A stretch of 64,000 bases of DNA from Natronococcus sp. A-GB1 (GCF_029688845.1 NZ_JARUKW010000012.1:62001-126000), one strand, 5' to 3'. Shown: positions 52,776-64,000, counted from the first letter of the stretch. Made by a program: numbers and translations. The notes: generated from the sequence alone by a model not told the origin.

Positions 52776-54112
52776 ATGGCTCAGGACGCGGAACACAGTG
52801 ACGAGTACGATCTCTCCGGGAGTCCCAGACGGGGACTGATTATGGCGACGCTGTCGTTTTTCGCCGGGCTCACGACGATCGCCTTCTACGGCGTGGCGGG
52901 CCCGACCTTCCAGGAGGCGCTTGGGATCTCCGGGGCGCTGCTGGGACTGTTGCTGTCGTCGCCCCACATCAGCAAGGTGGCCCTCCGGGTGCCCTTTGGC
53001 GCCTGGGTCGACGACATCGGCGCGCGAAAGCCCATTCTCATCCTCATGGGAATGACGCTCGTCGGGTTCGTCGGCCTGGTCGCGACGCTGTTCCTGTTCT
53101 ACCCCGACAACTTCGGCTCCCATCTCTACGACCCGCTGCTCGTGTTCGGGATTCTGGCGGGCGCCGGGAGCGCGACGTTCTCGGTCGGCATCGCCCAGAC
53201 CTCGTACTGGTTCCCCGAGGAGAAACAGGGGTTCGTGATGGGCGTCTTCGGCGGCGCCGGGAACATCGGTCCGGGGATCATCAACTCGGTGATTCCCTTC
53301 CTCATCGGCGTCGCGGGACTGGCGCTCGCGTACTCGAGCTTGCTCGTCTTCATGCTCGCTGCGACCGCGCTGTACTTCGTTTACGGCGCGAACCCGTATA
53401 CTTCCAGCTTCTGGACAGGAGACTCGACAGCGACCGAGCACAGCGCGTCGCCGAGGACATGGGCTAGGAGGTCTTCCCTGGCGGCGGCACCTGGGACTCG
53501 CTGAAGGAGTCCTCGACGAACCGCTGGACCTGGGTGCTCGTCTTCCTCTACACCGTCTCCTACGGGGGCGGCTTCACTGCGTTGACGACGTGGTACCCGA
53601 CGTACTGGAACCTCTTTCACGGGATGACGCTCTCGATGGCTGGCCTGTTCGCCGGCGTCTTTGTCGTCTACGGCTCGCTGGTCAGAATTCCCGGCGGCAG
53701 CCTGAGCGACCGGTTCGGCGGCGAGAACGTCGCCGCCGTCAGCTTCGCCGTGATGGTGATCGGCGCCGGTATCGCCACCGTCTCCCAGGCCGTGATCCCC
53801 GCCTTCGTCGGAATGATGGTACTGGGTACCGGGATGGGCGTCGCGAACGCCGCGGTGTTCGAACTCGTCCCGAAGTACGTGCCCGACGCCGTCGGTGGCG
53901 CCTCCGGCTGGATCGGGGGGATCGGCGGCGCCGGAACCCTCCTCGTGCTTCCGATCCTCGGCGTGTTCGTCGATATCTACGGCGAGATCGGCTACGCGTG
54001 GGGGTTCATCGTGATTGTGGCGCTGAGTTCGATCTGCGTCGGCGTCTCGGTCCTGCTGAAGCTCTTCGGTCCCGAACCCGCCGAGGAGATCGACGAGTCC
54101 GCGATGCATTGA
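52776..54112 (+). pseudogene. NarK/NNP-family MFS nitrate-nitrite transporter, frameshifted
   Basis: A near full-length NNP-type transporter (about 445 codons) with intact N-terminal half (FYGVAGPTFQEALGISGALL, RVPFGAWVDDIGARKPILIL) and C-terminal half (FTALTTWYPTYWNLFHGMTL, SLSDRFGGENVAAVSFAVMV). Two defects lie in the central loop: an extra TA within CCGTATAC at about 53394-53401, so PYFQLLD becomes shifted, and TAG at 53465-53467 in the true frame where GAG (EEVFPGG) is expected. The two halves remain open, so loss is recent or the gene could be rescued only as separate halves. It is a relative of the more decayed copy at 4021. Confidence 0.85.
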
Positions 54113-54240
54113 GTCGACACCGTACGGGTCGTCGTTTTATTTATCCCGGTGGACGCCGCTAGCCGATCGGTCCGGGTAGCGAGCGGATCGCCGCGCGAAC
54201 TCGAGGCGAAAAGGGAACGCCGTCCGGTCGAACTCCAGCG

Positions 54241-54660
54241 CTATGGCCGCGAGATCGTCACCGAGACCGGCGAGTTCCCGATGACGTTCTTGGCGACGCT
54301 GCCGACCAGGATTCCGGAGAGCCCCGACCGACCGTGGCTCCCCATGACGATGTGATCGACGGTTTTGGCCTCGGCGACGTTGACGATCACCGACGACGGG
54401 TTGCCCGTCTCGAGCACCGTCTCGACGGAGACGTCGTCGCCGAGCGTTCGCCGCGCGTCGTCGAACAGCTCCCGGGCTTCCTCCTCGCGTTCCTCCCGAA
54501 TGCCTTCCGCCGCGGCGCCGGCCGCGCCGTAGGTGATCTCGTCCATCTCGAGGACGTGCACCAGCACGATCTCTCCGGGATCGAACAGCTCCGTCGCCTC
54601 CTCAAGCGCCGCTCGAGCGGGATCCGAGTCGTCGATTGGAACCAGCAGCCGTTCGTTCAT
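54241..54660 (-). CDS. universal stress protein UspA family
   Basis: A 139-residue single-domain USP. It opens LLVPIDDSDPARAALEEATE and carries the ATP-binding motif GSHGRSGLSGILVGSVAKNV near residue 110, with the G-x2-G-x9-G-S pattern complete. It probably binds ATP and forms dimers. The ATG at 54660 marks the start of the first strand. It is convergent with the broken NNP transporter. Confidence 0.93.
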   Translation of the reverse strand: MNERLLVPIDDSDPARAALEEATELFDPGEIVLVHVLEMDEITYGAAGAAAEGIREEREEEARELFDDARRTLGDDVSVETVLETGNPSSVIVNVAEAKTVDHIVMGSHGRSGLSGILVGSVAKNVIGNSPVSVTISRP

Positions 54661-54912
54661 GCGCCAGACAACGGCCGTGTTACCGGAAAGGGTTGTGCCT
54701 GCTTCCCAAGGCGCGGCGTCGACCACGAACTGAGCCGAACTCGAGTGACCAATCTACGGGTGATCGGGACGACTACCGAGGGGTGGTCCGCCGGTTCGTG
54801 ACTCGGAGCCGTCAGTGGAAACCGGACGATACCGGCAAACCCGACCGGAAAGTGGTACTCTCTCACATATTCCTGAACGAAGAGTTATTCGAACGGAACC
54901 CTTGACTCGTGT

Positions 54913-56067
54913 ATGAACGAACTGGTGGCGACAGTCCTCCAACTCGAGGATCCGGGGATCGATCCGATGCTGTTTATCGGTGCCCTCGTCCTCGCGGTTG
55001 CGGCTGTCACGGTCTGGCAGATGGTCGAGATCGTCGACGCCTACAACCGGGGTGCACTGACGGTCTTCGGGGAGTACCGCAAGCTGCTCCAGCCGGGGCT
55101 GAACATCGTTCCGCCGTTCGTCTCGCGGGTCTACACGTTCGACATGCGGACCCAGACGATCGACGTGCCGACCCAGGAGGCGATCACCCGGGACAACTCG
55201 CCCGTCACGGCCGACGCCGTCGTCTACATCCGCGTGATGGACGCCAAACGAGCGTTCCTCGAGGTCGACGAGTACAAGACCGCCGTCTCGAACCTCGCCC
55301 AGACGACGCTGCGCGCGGTGCTGGGTGACATGGAGCTCGACGACACCCTCAGCCGCCGGGAGATGATCAACGAGCGGATCCGCAAGGAGCTCGACGAGCC
55401 CACCGACGAGTGGGGCATTCGAGTGGAGAGCGTCGAGGTCCGCGAGGTGACCCCATCGCCGGACGTCAAGGGCGCGATGGAGCAACAGACCTCCGCCGAG
55501 CGGAAACGCCGCGCGATGATCCTCGAGGCCCAGGGTGAACGCCGCAGCGCCGTCGAGAAGGCGGAGGGTGACAAGCAGTCGAACATCATCCGCGCCCAGG
55601 GTGAAAAGCAGAGCCAGATCCTCGAAGCCCAGGGTGACGCCATCTCGACGGTCCTCCGGGCGCGCTCGGCCGAGTCGATGGGCGAGCGTGCGGTCATCGA
55701 CAAGGGGATGGACGCCCTCGAGAACATCGGCCAGAGCGAGTCGACGACGTTCGTCATGCCCCAGGAACTCACGTCGATGATCGGGCGCTACGGCAAGCAC
55801 CTCTCGGGCAGCGACGTCCAGCAGGCGGACGACCAGCTCGAGAGCCTCGAGTTCGACGAGGAGACCCGCGAGCTGATCGGCCTCGACGACATCAGCAAGA
55901 TCCTCGGCGAGATCGACGAGGAGCTCGAGATGGACGTCGAGGAGATGGAACAGGAGGCCAAGGCGATCCAGGAGGGTGAGGACATGGGCCAGAGCCCGGA
56001 CAGCATCGACGTGCCGCGAGACGACGCGGAGACGCCGGGCGAGGAGTCGGAAGTCGACAGCCAGTAG
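54913..56067 (+). CDS. SPFH/stomatin-family membrane scaffold protein
   Basis: A 384-residue protein with one N-terminal membrane helix (residues about 16-40), an SPFH/PHB domain (GEYRKLLQPGLNIVPPFVSR to VESVEVREVTPSPDVKGAM), a coiled coil with repeated AQGE/AEGDK/AQGEK units (residues about 195-245), and an acidic tail of about 100 residues. Such proteins form ring-like membrane scaffolds and recruit proteases. The usual NfeD partner is not beside it. The long acidic tail with ILGEIDEELEMDVEEMEQEA is a haloarchaeal feature. Confidence 0.92.
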   Translation: MNELVATVLQLEDPGIDPMLFIGALVLAVAAVTVWQMVEIVDAYNRGALTVFGEYRKLLQPGLNIVPPFVSRVYTFDMRTQTIDVPTQEAITRDNSPVTADAVVYIRVMDAKRAFLEVDEYKTAVSNLAQTTLRAVLGDMELDDTLSRREMINERIRKELDEPTDEWGIRVESVEVREVTPSPDVKGAMEQQTSAERKRRAMILEAQGERRSAVEKAEGDKQSNIIRAQGEKQSQILEAQGDAISTVLRARSAESMGERAVIDKGMDALENIGQSESTTFVMPQELTSMIGRYGKHLSGSDVQQADDQLESLEFDEETRELIGLDDISKILGEIDEELEMDVEEMEQEAKAIQEGEDMGQSPDSIDVPRDDAETPGEESEVDSQ

Positions 56068-56131
56068 ATCGACGACCGCGTCGCACTCGCGCTCCAAATC
56101 GTTTTTTTACCGCGCTTGCGGACGCTACGGC

Positions 56132-59694
<3,563 letters not shown>

Positions 59695-59871
59695 CTACTC
59701 CCAACGCGGCGTCGGACGCTAATAGGCGTGCCGACGTGGGGTCGGACTTGGATCGATGCTCCGGAGCGAGCGGATTCGGCGAAAGCGGCCGAAGCGTCGG
59801 TCAGCTGTTCGGTCTCTGCCTGGAGGTTCAGGGGCGTACTATTTCATCGTGGCGCCCCTATAGCGGGTGCG

Positions 59872-60084
59872 ATGTCCACAAACACCAGCAACGGTGGTTT
59901 CGGCGGCTCGTCGGCGAACAAGCTCAGTATCGTCTCGACAGTGATCGACGCGGGACTCGCGTTCGCCCGCGGGCGACCGAAGAGCGCACTGCTGTTGCTC
60001 GCTGCAGCCGCGCTCTCGACGCGGATCCCCGGGATCGGAACGGCGACCTCGATCCTGCTGCGCGTGATTCACCGGCTCCGGTAG
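59872..60084 (+). CDS. small hydrophobic protein
   Basis: A 70-residue protein: a polar Gly/Ser/Asn-rich N-terminus (STNTSNGGFGGSSANKLS), then hydrophobic segments IVSTVIDAGLAFARGRPKSA and LLLLAAAALSTRIPGIGTAT and a basic end. It resembles small haloarchaeal membrane-linked proteins of unknown role. GATG at 59871 gives the start; the same frame upstream is not protein-like. Confidence 0.65.
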   Translation: MSTNTSNGGFGGSSANKLSIVSTVIDAGLAFARGRPKSALLLLAAAALSTRIPGIGTATSILLRVIHRLR

Positions 60085-60144
60085 CTCGAGGGCGACGTCC
60101 GACGACGGCAAAGCGATTTACCGCGCGCCGTAGGCGGGTACAGT

Positions 60145-60567
60145 ATGCGACGGCGAACGCTGCTCGGTGGGCTCGCGACCGCATTCGGCGCCTTCGGCGC
60201 CCGAGAGGACGACATGCCGGCGTCGATCGAGCGCCGCGAGCAGCGCTGTGCGAGCGACGAGGACGACGCGGCGGCGGCTCGGCTCGACGGGGGCTCGCTC
60301 GTCCTCGAGGGGCTCATCCGAACGCCGACGCCCTGTCACGTCCTCGTCCTCGAGTCGGTTTCGTACGAGCGCGACACACTCGAGGTAACGATCGGCGTCG
60401 ACGAACCGGACGGCTTCTGTGTACAGTGTCTCGGCGTCGTCGAGTACGTCCTCGAAATCGAACTCGACGGCCGAGAGCCCGACTGTGTCGCGGTGTTCCA
60501 CGAGCGACGCGACGAGACCGTTCGGGTCGCTCGAGAGCGACCCGATGGAGGAACTGGACGGGAGTGA
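60145..60567 (+). CDS. Tat-signal exported protein
   Basis: A 140-residue protein beginning MRRRTLLGGLATAFGAFGAR, a twin-arginine signal without a lipobox Cys. The mature part has four Cys (including the CVQC pair near residue 92) and strand-like segments (SLVLEGLIRTPTPCHVLVLE, LEVTIGVDEPDGFCVQCLGV). Its final 20 codons are repeated at 61361-61426 beyond a VapBC pair. A frame shift near the end is not needed to read it. Function unknown. Confidence 0.75.
   Translation: MRRRTLLGGLATAFGAFGAREDDMPASIERREQRCASDEDDAAAARLDGGSLVLEGLIRTPTPCHVLVLESVSYERDTLEVTIGVDEPDGFCVQCLGVVEYVLEIELDGREPDCVAVFHERRDETVRVARERPDGGTGRE
60499..60551 (+). repeat. direct repeat, copy 1 (end of Tat protein gene)
   Basis: About 53 bp matching 61364-61416 with only a few differences. 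Both copies code in frame for HERRD-TVRVARERPDG at the C-terminus of the exported protein. The VapBC genes lie between the copies. Confidence 0.85.
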
Positions 60568-60651
60568 GGGGCGGCAGTTACTCCACCGCGGAAGATCGAC
60601 TCGTATTCATCTGTCTATAGTATCGAAGTTCTGAGGGGCGACTCGACCGCA

Positions 60652-61068
60652 TTAGCGTGTGTCGAACGAGGCAACCACATCACTCGTCGAATACGTCTCG
60701 ACCAGGCTCTGTTCGCCAAAGTCGGAATCGTCGCTCCAGATTGCAGCATCGCTGGCGATCGCACACGCGAGATACAGCACATCGTCAGGGTCGGTGTCTC
60801 CAATTGCCGCTTCTGCCGTCTCGATAGCCGGATGGAAGTCGTCGGCAGGAACGCCCTCGATATACTGGAATAAGAGGTCGATGAACTGGGTTACGCGATC
60901 CGGATTCATTCCGGATTTCTCGACGATCAGATCCTCGTAGTTCTCGACTTCGTCGTGGACGAATTCGGGCGTCAGGAGATCCGGCTCGAGTGTGACGGGA
61001 AGTTCCCGCGTTTTCGAGTCGGCGATGAGTGCGGAGATGACAACGTTGGCGTCGATGACCAGGTTCAT
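60652..61068 (-). CDS. vapC: PIN-domain toxin (VapC-like)
   Basis: A 138-residue PIN-domain ribonuclease. Acidic metal residues are Asp6 in NLVIDANVVISALIADSKTR, Glu in TPEFVHDEVENY near residue 42, Asp in DTDPDDVLYLACAIASDAAI near residue 93 and Asp in WSDDSDFGEQ near residue 113: the four-acid PIN site. VapC toxins cut tRNA or rRNA. The gene follows the antitoxin by 9 bp on the same strand, the usual order. Length is typical of the archaeal PIN toxins. Confidence 0.9.
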   Translation of the reverse strand: MNLVIDANVVISALIADSKTRELPVTLEPDLLTPEFVHDEVENYEDLIVEKSGMNPDRVTQFIDLLFQYIEGVPADDFHPAIETAEAAIGDTDPDDVLYLACAIASDAAIWSDDSDFGEQSLVETYSTSDVVASFDTR

Positions 61069-61077
61069 CCGTCGAGT

Positions 61078-61308
61078 CTACGCCGACTCTTCGTCGATGC
61101 GCTTACGTCCACGCTCGTTGATCCTATCGGCGATTTCCTGAACGTCGCGCTCGGTAAGTTCGCTCTCGCCGGTGAGTTCGTCCATCATCTCGAGCGTCTC
61201 GACCTTCTCCTGGATGGCCTGTCGCGTGACCTCGCTCCAGTTGATTTCCGGATGGTTCTCCATGCGCGTTTTGAGGTCGTCGTCCACGTTGACCGTAATA
61301 CTGGGCAT
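61078..61308 (-). CDS. vapB: ribbon-helix-helix antitoxin (VapB-like)
   Basis: A 76-residue antitoxin. The RHH fold is clear: strand PSITVNVDDDLKTRM, helix 1, turn NW, and helix 2 SEVTRQAIQEKVETLEMMDE; the acidic, unstructured end (TERDVQEIADRINERGRKRI) should wrap the toxin. It probably represses its own operon through half-sites just upstream (61317-61339). First gene of the pair. Confidence 0.88.
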   Translation of the reverse strand: MPSITVNVDDDLKTRMENHPEINWSEVTRQAIQEKVETLEMMDELTGESELTERDVQEIADRINERGRKRIDEESA

Positions 61309-61316
61309 ACAGGCTT

Positions 61317-61339
61317 CTGTGGGTACACAGAATACTGTG
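61317..61339 (-). promoter_or_regulatory. three-half-site operator ahead of vapBC
   Basis: Half-sites CTGTG, CACAG and CTGTG are each separated by 4 bp (centres 9 bp apart) and begin 9 bp before the antitoxin start codon. Alternating short inverted half-sites are what dimeric RHH repressors bind. The array overlaps the expected start of transcription, so binding would block the promoter. Confidence 0.6.
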
Positions 61340-61360
61340 CTTTTCGGTTAGTTCACGGTC

Positions 61361-61426
61361 TTGCACGAGCGACGCGACGTGACGGTTCGGGTCGCTCGAG
61401 AGCGACCCGATGGACGAACCGAGTGA
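61361..61426 (+). pseudogene. truncated second copy of the Tat protein's 3' end
   Basis: Twenty-one codons in frame to TGA reading LHERRDVTVRVARERPDGRT then E, near-identical to the last residues of the gene at 60145-60567. An in-frame TAG lies 9 bp upstream of this piece and no 5' part exists, so it is a fragment. It borders the vapBC operator region directly. Confidence 0.75.
61364..61416 (+). repeat. direct repeat, copy 2
   Basis: Partner of 60499-60551, lying 865 bp downstream in the same orientation, on the far side of vapBC. Few substitutions separate the copies, so the duplication is not ancient. Confidence 0.85.
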
Positions 61427-61480
61427 AACAGCCGTTTCATTTTGAAGAAGGGCTTTATCTGTACTTGCCAGATATCGGCC

Positions 61481-61827
61481 ATGAACAGACGAACGGTCCT
61501 CGCCGGCGTCGGCACCGCACTCGGGCTATCCGCCAGCGGTTGTCTCTTGCCGCCGACTTCGCCGCACAGCCCGCGTTCTCCACTCCGATTCGCTCGAAAC
61601 GTTGCGTCACGATCACGAGCCCCGACCCGGAGACGATCGCAACGAACGAAACCCGGACGACGCCAGGCAGTCCGCCGCCACGGTTCTTCGAGATCCACGT
61701 CGTCTCGAGCATCATTCCCGGCAGCATAGCGCCGCTCCAGACGATGTCCACCGTCAGTATCTCCGGACAGAAAGTATTTATTCCAGTGTGTTATTTCATG
61801 AAACGGCCGGTGGAATACTGCCTCTGA
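61481..61827 (+). pseudogene. Tat lipoprotein gene with frameshift
   Basis: Begins MNRRTVLAGVGTALGLSASG then C, a twin-arginine lipoprotein signal with lipobox. Just behind the lipobox the protein-like reading moves to another frame: AADFAAQPAFSTPIRSKRCV, SPDPETIATNETRTTPGSPP and FFEIHVVSSIIPGSIAPLQT, ending at 61827. The shift lies near 61545-61560. The restored product would be about 115 residues, similar to small haloarchaeal secreted lipoproteins. Confidence 0.6.
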
Positions 61828-62546
61828 CAGGCATCGCTCGTGAGTTTCCTCGGCCACTCCCCTCCCCCCATCGCTGCTCTTTCGAAGCGTCCGACCTCAC
61901 GCCTCGAGCGACTGGAGCGTCGGTCGAGACGTCCGTATCGATCCGTGGTTCTGACGCGAGACATATCGGTCCGCAGTCGAACGGCGGCCCCTCTAGTATG
62001 TTTAGTCACAGCTCGGAACTTCTTATTACACCTGACTAATAAAAAGATTATTGTAACCACCCTAAGTAGAACCAGGTGGTCGGTGGGGGAGTTATTCGAA
62101 CTACCCTAACGGTCAGAGGTCATGCCTTCACCTTCGATCCCACCGACCTCGCACCACGAACCAGATACGAACCACACGGAGCGAGTTGAAGCGGGACTTC
62201 ACCTCGCGCGGTTTCTCGGCGCGTTCGGCCGCTACAGCTACGGCTGGAACGTTTTTCACACGGCTCACGGACAACGCCCGGAGACCGGAAAACGGCCCGG
62301 TCTCCGAGCGTCCTCTCGTGAGCGGGCGTGCGACGACGTTCAGTGGCCACTGGAGGCGTGGCTGAACCGACCCGGCTTGTCCTCGCCGTCCGTCCTCGCT
62401 CGAGTCGGATCTGACAACAGGGAGAGTCGAACGCGACCGCGCGATCTGCCCGCCGAACGACGTGGTTGTTACACCCGTAGTAACAACTCGAGTACTACGG
62501 TTGTATTCACGGACGCCTTATGTTACTTGATGGTGATGAAACGTGT
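61828..62546. other. 720-bp stretch with no gene seen
   Basis: Frames are open on both strands but read as Arg/Ser/Pro-rich non-coding translation. There is an AT-rich block at 62020-62070 and a group of overlapping inverted repeats at 62465-62500 (GTTGTTAC-N7-GTAACAAC and CCGTAGT-N12-ACTACGG around ACTCGAGT), about 50-80 bp before the zinc-ribbon ORF at 62547. It probably contains regulatory DNA and decayed sequence. Confidence 0.4.
62465..62500 (+). promoter_or_regulatory. nested inverted repeats upstream of a zinc-ribbon gene
   Basis: Three overlapping dyads: GTTGTTAC/GTAACAAC (62465-62487), CCGTAGT/ACTACGG (62475-62500) and the palindrome ACTCGAGT (62486-62493). The cluster ends 46 bp before the ATG at 62547. 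It contains TACACCCGTAGTA, one base different from a sequence in the dyad at 3797-3812. Operator or RNA hairpin are both possible. Confidence 0.45.
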
Positions 62547-62723
62547 ATGGCGTCCAAAACCAGGGCTGCTGGAACGTGTACGAAGTGTGGAAACGTATTC
62601 GCAGTCCGGCAGTCGGACGGCGGAGCGATCGAGCCGATCGGCGTCCGCCAGTGTTCCTGCGGGGGGACGTCGTTCGAAGTGCTAGAGAGCGCACCGACTG
62701 ATCCGTACGCAACGAACGAGTGA
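62547..62723 (+). CDS. tiny zinc-ribbon protein
   Basis: A 58-residue protein with CTKCGN near residue 10 and CSCGG near residue 36, four or five Cys in a ribbon layout, and a short acidic end. It is probably a small nucleic-acid or protein-binding zinc finger. The ATG at 62547 precedes the first Cys pair; the in-frame TTG-type start upstream would add nine unlikely residues. Confidence 0.7.
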   Translation: MASKTRAAGTCTKCGNVFAVRQSDGGAIEPIGVRQCSCGGTSFEVLESAPTDPYATNE

Positions 62724-62921
62724 GCGGTTCCCGGTGCCGTCCCGTTTCGTCCGACCGCAACGCCACGCGAGGGCGTCGCCGGTTCGTCCGCTCCGACCGT
62801 TCGCCGTGTGCGCGTTCGATGCTTGCACCCGTGAGAGTCCTCCTCCGAGCACGTCTCGGTCCGCCTACCGGCTCACCACCGTGTGAAAACAGGTATCACT
62901 CCACACGACGTACCGAAGCCG

Positions 62922-63062
62922 ATGCAATCCGAGTGTCGAACCTGTCGCTGGAACGGGGGCGCAAACGAACTCAACTGGCGGATTCGCGACGGGGATCCGA
63001 GGGTCGGGGGCGAACGAATCTGTCCCGAGTGTCGTGGTACCGACGTGGTCCTCACGAGGTGA
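62922..63062 (+). CDS. 46-residue zinc-ribbon protein
   Basis: Short frame starting MQSECRTCRWNGGANELNWR and ending CPECRGTDVVLTR: two CxxC pairs (CRTC and CPEC) with a Trp-rich middle, a full zinc ribbon. Too short for many gene callers, but the paired motifs and clean ATG and TGA make it likely real. It lies about 100 bp before a PadR gene. Confidence 0.6.
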   Translation: MQSECRTCRWNGGANELNWRIRDGDPRVGGERICPECRGTDVVLTR

Positions 63063-63160
63063 TTATCGTTCGGGACCGTCTGGTCGAGAGCGTCGCTGAT
63101 CCGATCCGGGAATCGGTCGATTCCGATATCGTATTATATCAATAGCTCAACCGAGGAAAC

Positions 63161-63451
63161 ATGTATGACTTAACCGGCTTTCAGCGGGACCTTCTGTACG
63201 TCATCGAGGGCGAGGACGAGCCCCACGGGCTAGCGATCCAGGAAGAACTCGAGGAGTACTACGAGAAGGATATCCACCACGGGCGGCTGTACCCGAACCT
63301 CGACACGCTCGTCGACAAGGGACTCGTCGAGAAGGGGCAGGTCGACCGACGGACGAACTTCTACACCGTCACTCGACGGGGCAAGCGCGAACTCGAGGCG
63401 CGCCGAGAGTGGGAACAGCAGTACGTCGAGGAACTGCCCTCGGAGTCGTAG
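63161..63451 (+). CDS. PadR-family transcriptional regulator
   Basis: A 96-residue winged-helix repressor-type protein. LTGFQRDLLYVIEGEDEPHG, then IQEELEEYYEKDIHHGRLYP and LDTLVDKGLVEKGQVDRRTN carry the PadR signature (H-G-R-L-Y-P-x-L). TTATAT at 63134-63139, about 25 bp before the ATG, indicates a leaderless transcript. Haloarchaea have several such small PadR proteins; no target is evident. Confidence 0.93.
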   Translation: MYDLTGFQRDLLYVIEGEDEPHGLAIQEELEEYYEKDIHHGRLYPNLDTLVDKGLVEKGQVDRRTNFYTVTRRGKRELEARREWEQQYVEELPSES

Positions 63452-63583
63452 TCGGCGTCTTCTTTTCATCTCTTCGGACACCAGCGGCGAGTTCGTATCG
63501 AGCCAGTTTCCGCTTCTGTTCGGAGGGCGTAACCGAACGCACGGGGACTGTAACTAAGGGGGAAACGAGCGGACGACTCTACA

Positions 63584-64000
63584 ATGACACGATCCGGGCC
63601 GAGAACGATCGGGATTCTGGCCGACCCGTACCTCAACGAGTGGCAGGTCCGCGCCCTCGAGCAGCTACGGACCGACCACGACGTGACGGTGTCGCTGGTC
63701 GTCACCAACGAGGAGAAAGCCGATGGCGACCCCGAGGCGTGGAACACGCGAAACCGAATCGGGCTGACGGACGCCCGACAGTTCGTCGACCTGCTCGAGC
63801 GCCAGCGGGCGTGGGCGCTCGTGCTTGCGGAGCGCAACCTCGCCAAGCTGATCGGCGAGGAGCGGCCGCTCTGGCGGCGTCGGTCGGTCGAGAACGTCGC
63901 TGTCCTTGCCGACGCCGATCACGTCCGGTGTGAGCCCGAAACCGACGGCGCCTGGTACGAGTTCCCGGACGACGTCGTCGACCGCGTCGCCGAGGAGTGT
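63584..64000 (+). CDS. formyltransferase-like protein (3' partial)
   Basis: The first 139 codons of a gene running out of the window. TIGILADPYLNEWQVRALEQ followed by LRTDHDVTVSLVVTNEE has the layout of the N-terminal Rossmann unit of formyltransferase-fold proteins, and ARQFVDLLERQRAWALVLAE follows. The catalytic N-H-D motif would lie beyond the end. I recall haloarchaeal glycosyl or formyl transferases with this beginning, but the call is not secure. ATG at 63584 follows an AT-rich region. Confidence 0.55.
   Translation, partial: MTRSGPRTIGILADPYLNEWQVRALEQLRTDHDVTVSLVVTNEEKADGDPEAWNTRNRIGLTDARQFVDLLERQRAWALVLAERNLAKLIGEERPLWRRRSVENVAVLADADHVRCEPETDGAWYEFPDDVVDRVAEEC

Noticed and set aside
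54149..54355. 68-codon frame after a TTTATTTAT block
   Set aside because: It overlaps the 3' end of the usp gene on the other strand, and its translation is not protein-like. The TATA-like block may be chance or may serve an untranslated RNA.
62122..62685. 187-codon plus-strand frame before the zinc-ribbon gene
   Set aside because: Its second half is an out-of-frame reading of the zinc-ribbon gene, and the first half is an Arg/Ser-rich mixture without a motif.

Overview
The window is a piece of a haloarchaeal chromosome. Four things show this: GC content is high and CTCGAG-type codons are very frequent; the proteins are strongly acidic and rich in Asp and Glu; the informational genes are archaeal (TFS, Nop5 with fibrillarin, aMBF1, archaeal dinB, short TIM, RFAP synthase, AK6-type kinase); and several genes have a TATA box 25-30 nt before the start codon, as leaderless haloarchaeal transcripts do. 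The codon style and gene set suggest the Natrialbales (Haloterrigena/Natrinema-like), but that placement is inference.

Layout. 1-1.2 kb: the end of a phosphonate-type ABC permease and a decayed PhoU tail. 1.3-5.1 kb: RFAP synthase, a zinc ribbon, TFS, a MaoC-like dehydratase and a wrecked nitrate/nitrite-type (NNP) transporter with its promoter still present. 5.2-9.5 kb: dinB, a UDG-like gene, a YdjM-like membrane protein, a TnpB/IS200-IS605 remnant and a PAPS-reductase-family gene. 9.6-19.1 kb: membrane proteins, an amidohydrolase, ASCH, a C45 Ntn-hydrolase, monothiol glutaredoxin with split YeeE/YedE transporter genes, an aspartoacylase-like gene, DUF309 and a tiny zinc ribbon, ending at tRNA-Leu(CAA). 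19.8-31.9 kb: IMPase, DUF63, DUF2391, nop5-flpA, hybrid cluster protein, gshA-like GCS2, Gfo/Idh/MocA and AGE sugar enzymes, an HTH regulator, an M24-like protein and ctaA. 32-42.6 kb: two decayed genes, an E2-like acyltransferase, an aldo/keto reductase, a trans-3-hydroxyproline-dehydratase-like gene of different composition, a CMK-like protein without the Walker A lysine, an SSS symporter with a small membrane partner, and a large E1-like/YcaO fusion. 43-52.6 kb: RNA-binding DUF54, small acidic proteins, DJ-1/PfpI, Hsp20, DHH phosphoesterase, an ornithine cyclodeaminase-like gene, tpiA, aMBF1 with a polyserine linker, and a pgsA-like/AK6/hisC operon. 52.7-60.1 kb: a second broken NNP transporter, UspA, an SPFH protein, and convergent GH68 and GH32 fructan enzymes. 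60.1-64 kb: Tat-type exported proteins, a VapBC toxin-antitoxin pair set between a complete gene and a truncated copy of its 3' end, several tiny zinc ribbons, a PadR regulator and a partial formyltransferase-like gene.

Most of this is core chromosome with short co-oriented operons. Accessory or decaying spots are at 0.9-1.2, 3.9-5.1, 7.9-8.5, 32.0-32.7, 52.8-54.1 and 60.5-62.5 kb. The best candidates for follow-up are the fructan pair (GH68, and GH32 with an unusual N-terminal domain), the E1-like/YcaO fusion with a PxxPxP tail, the VapBC insertion with its three-half-site operator, and the parallel loss of two NNP transporters. No complete, clearly new multi-gene system is evident.
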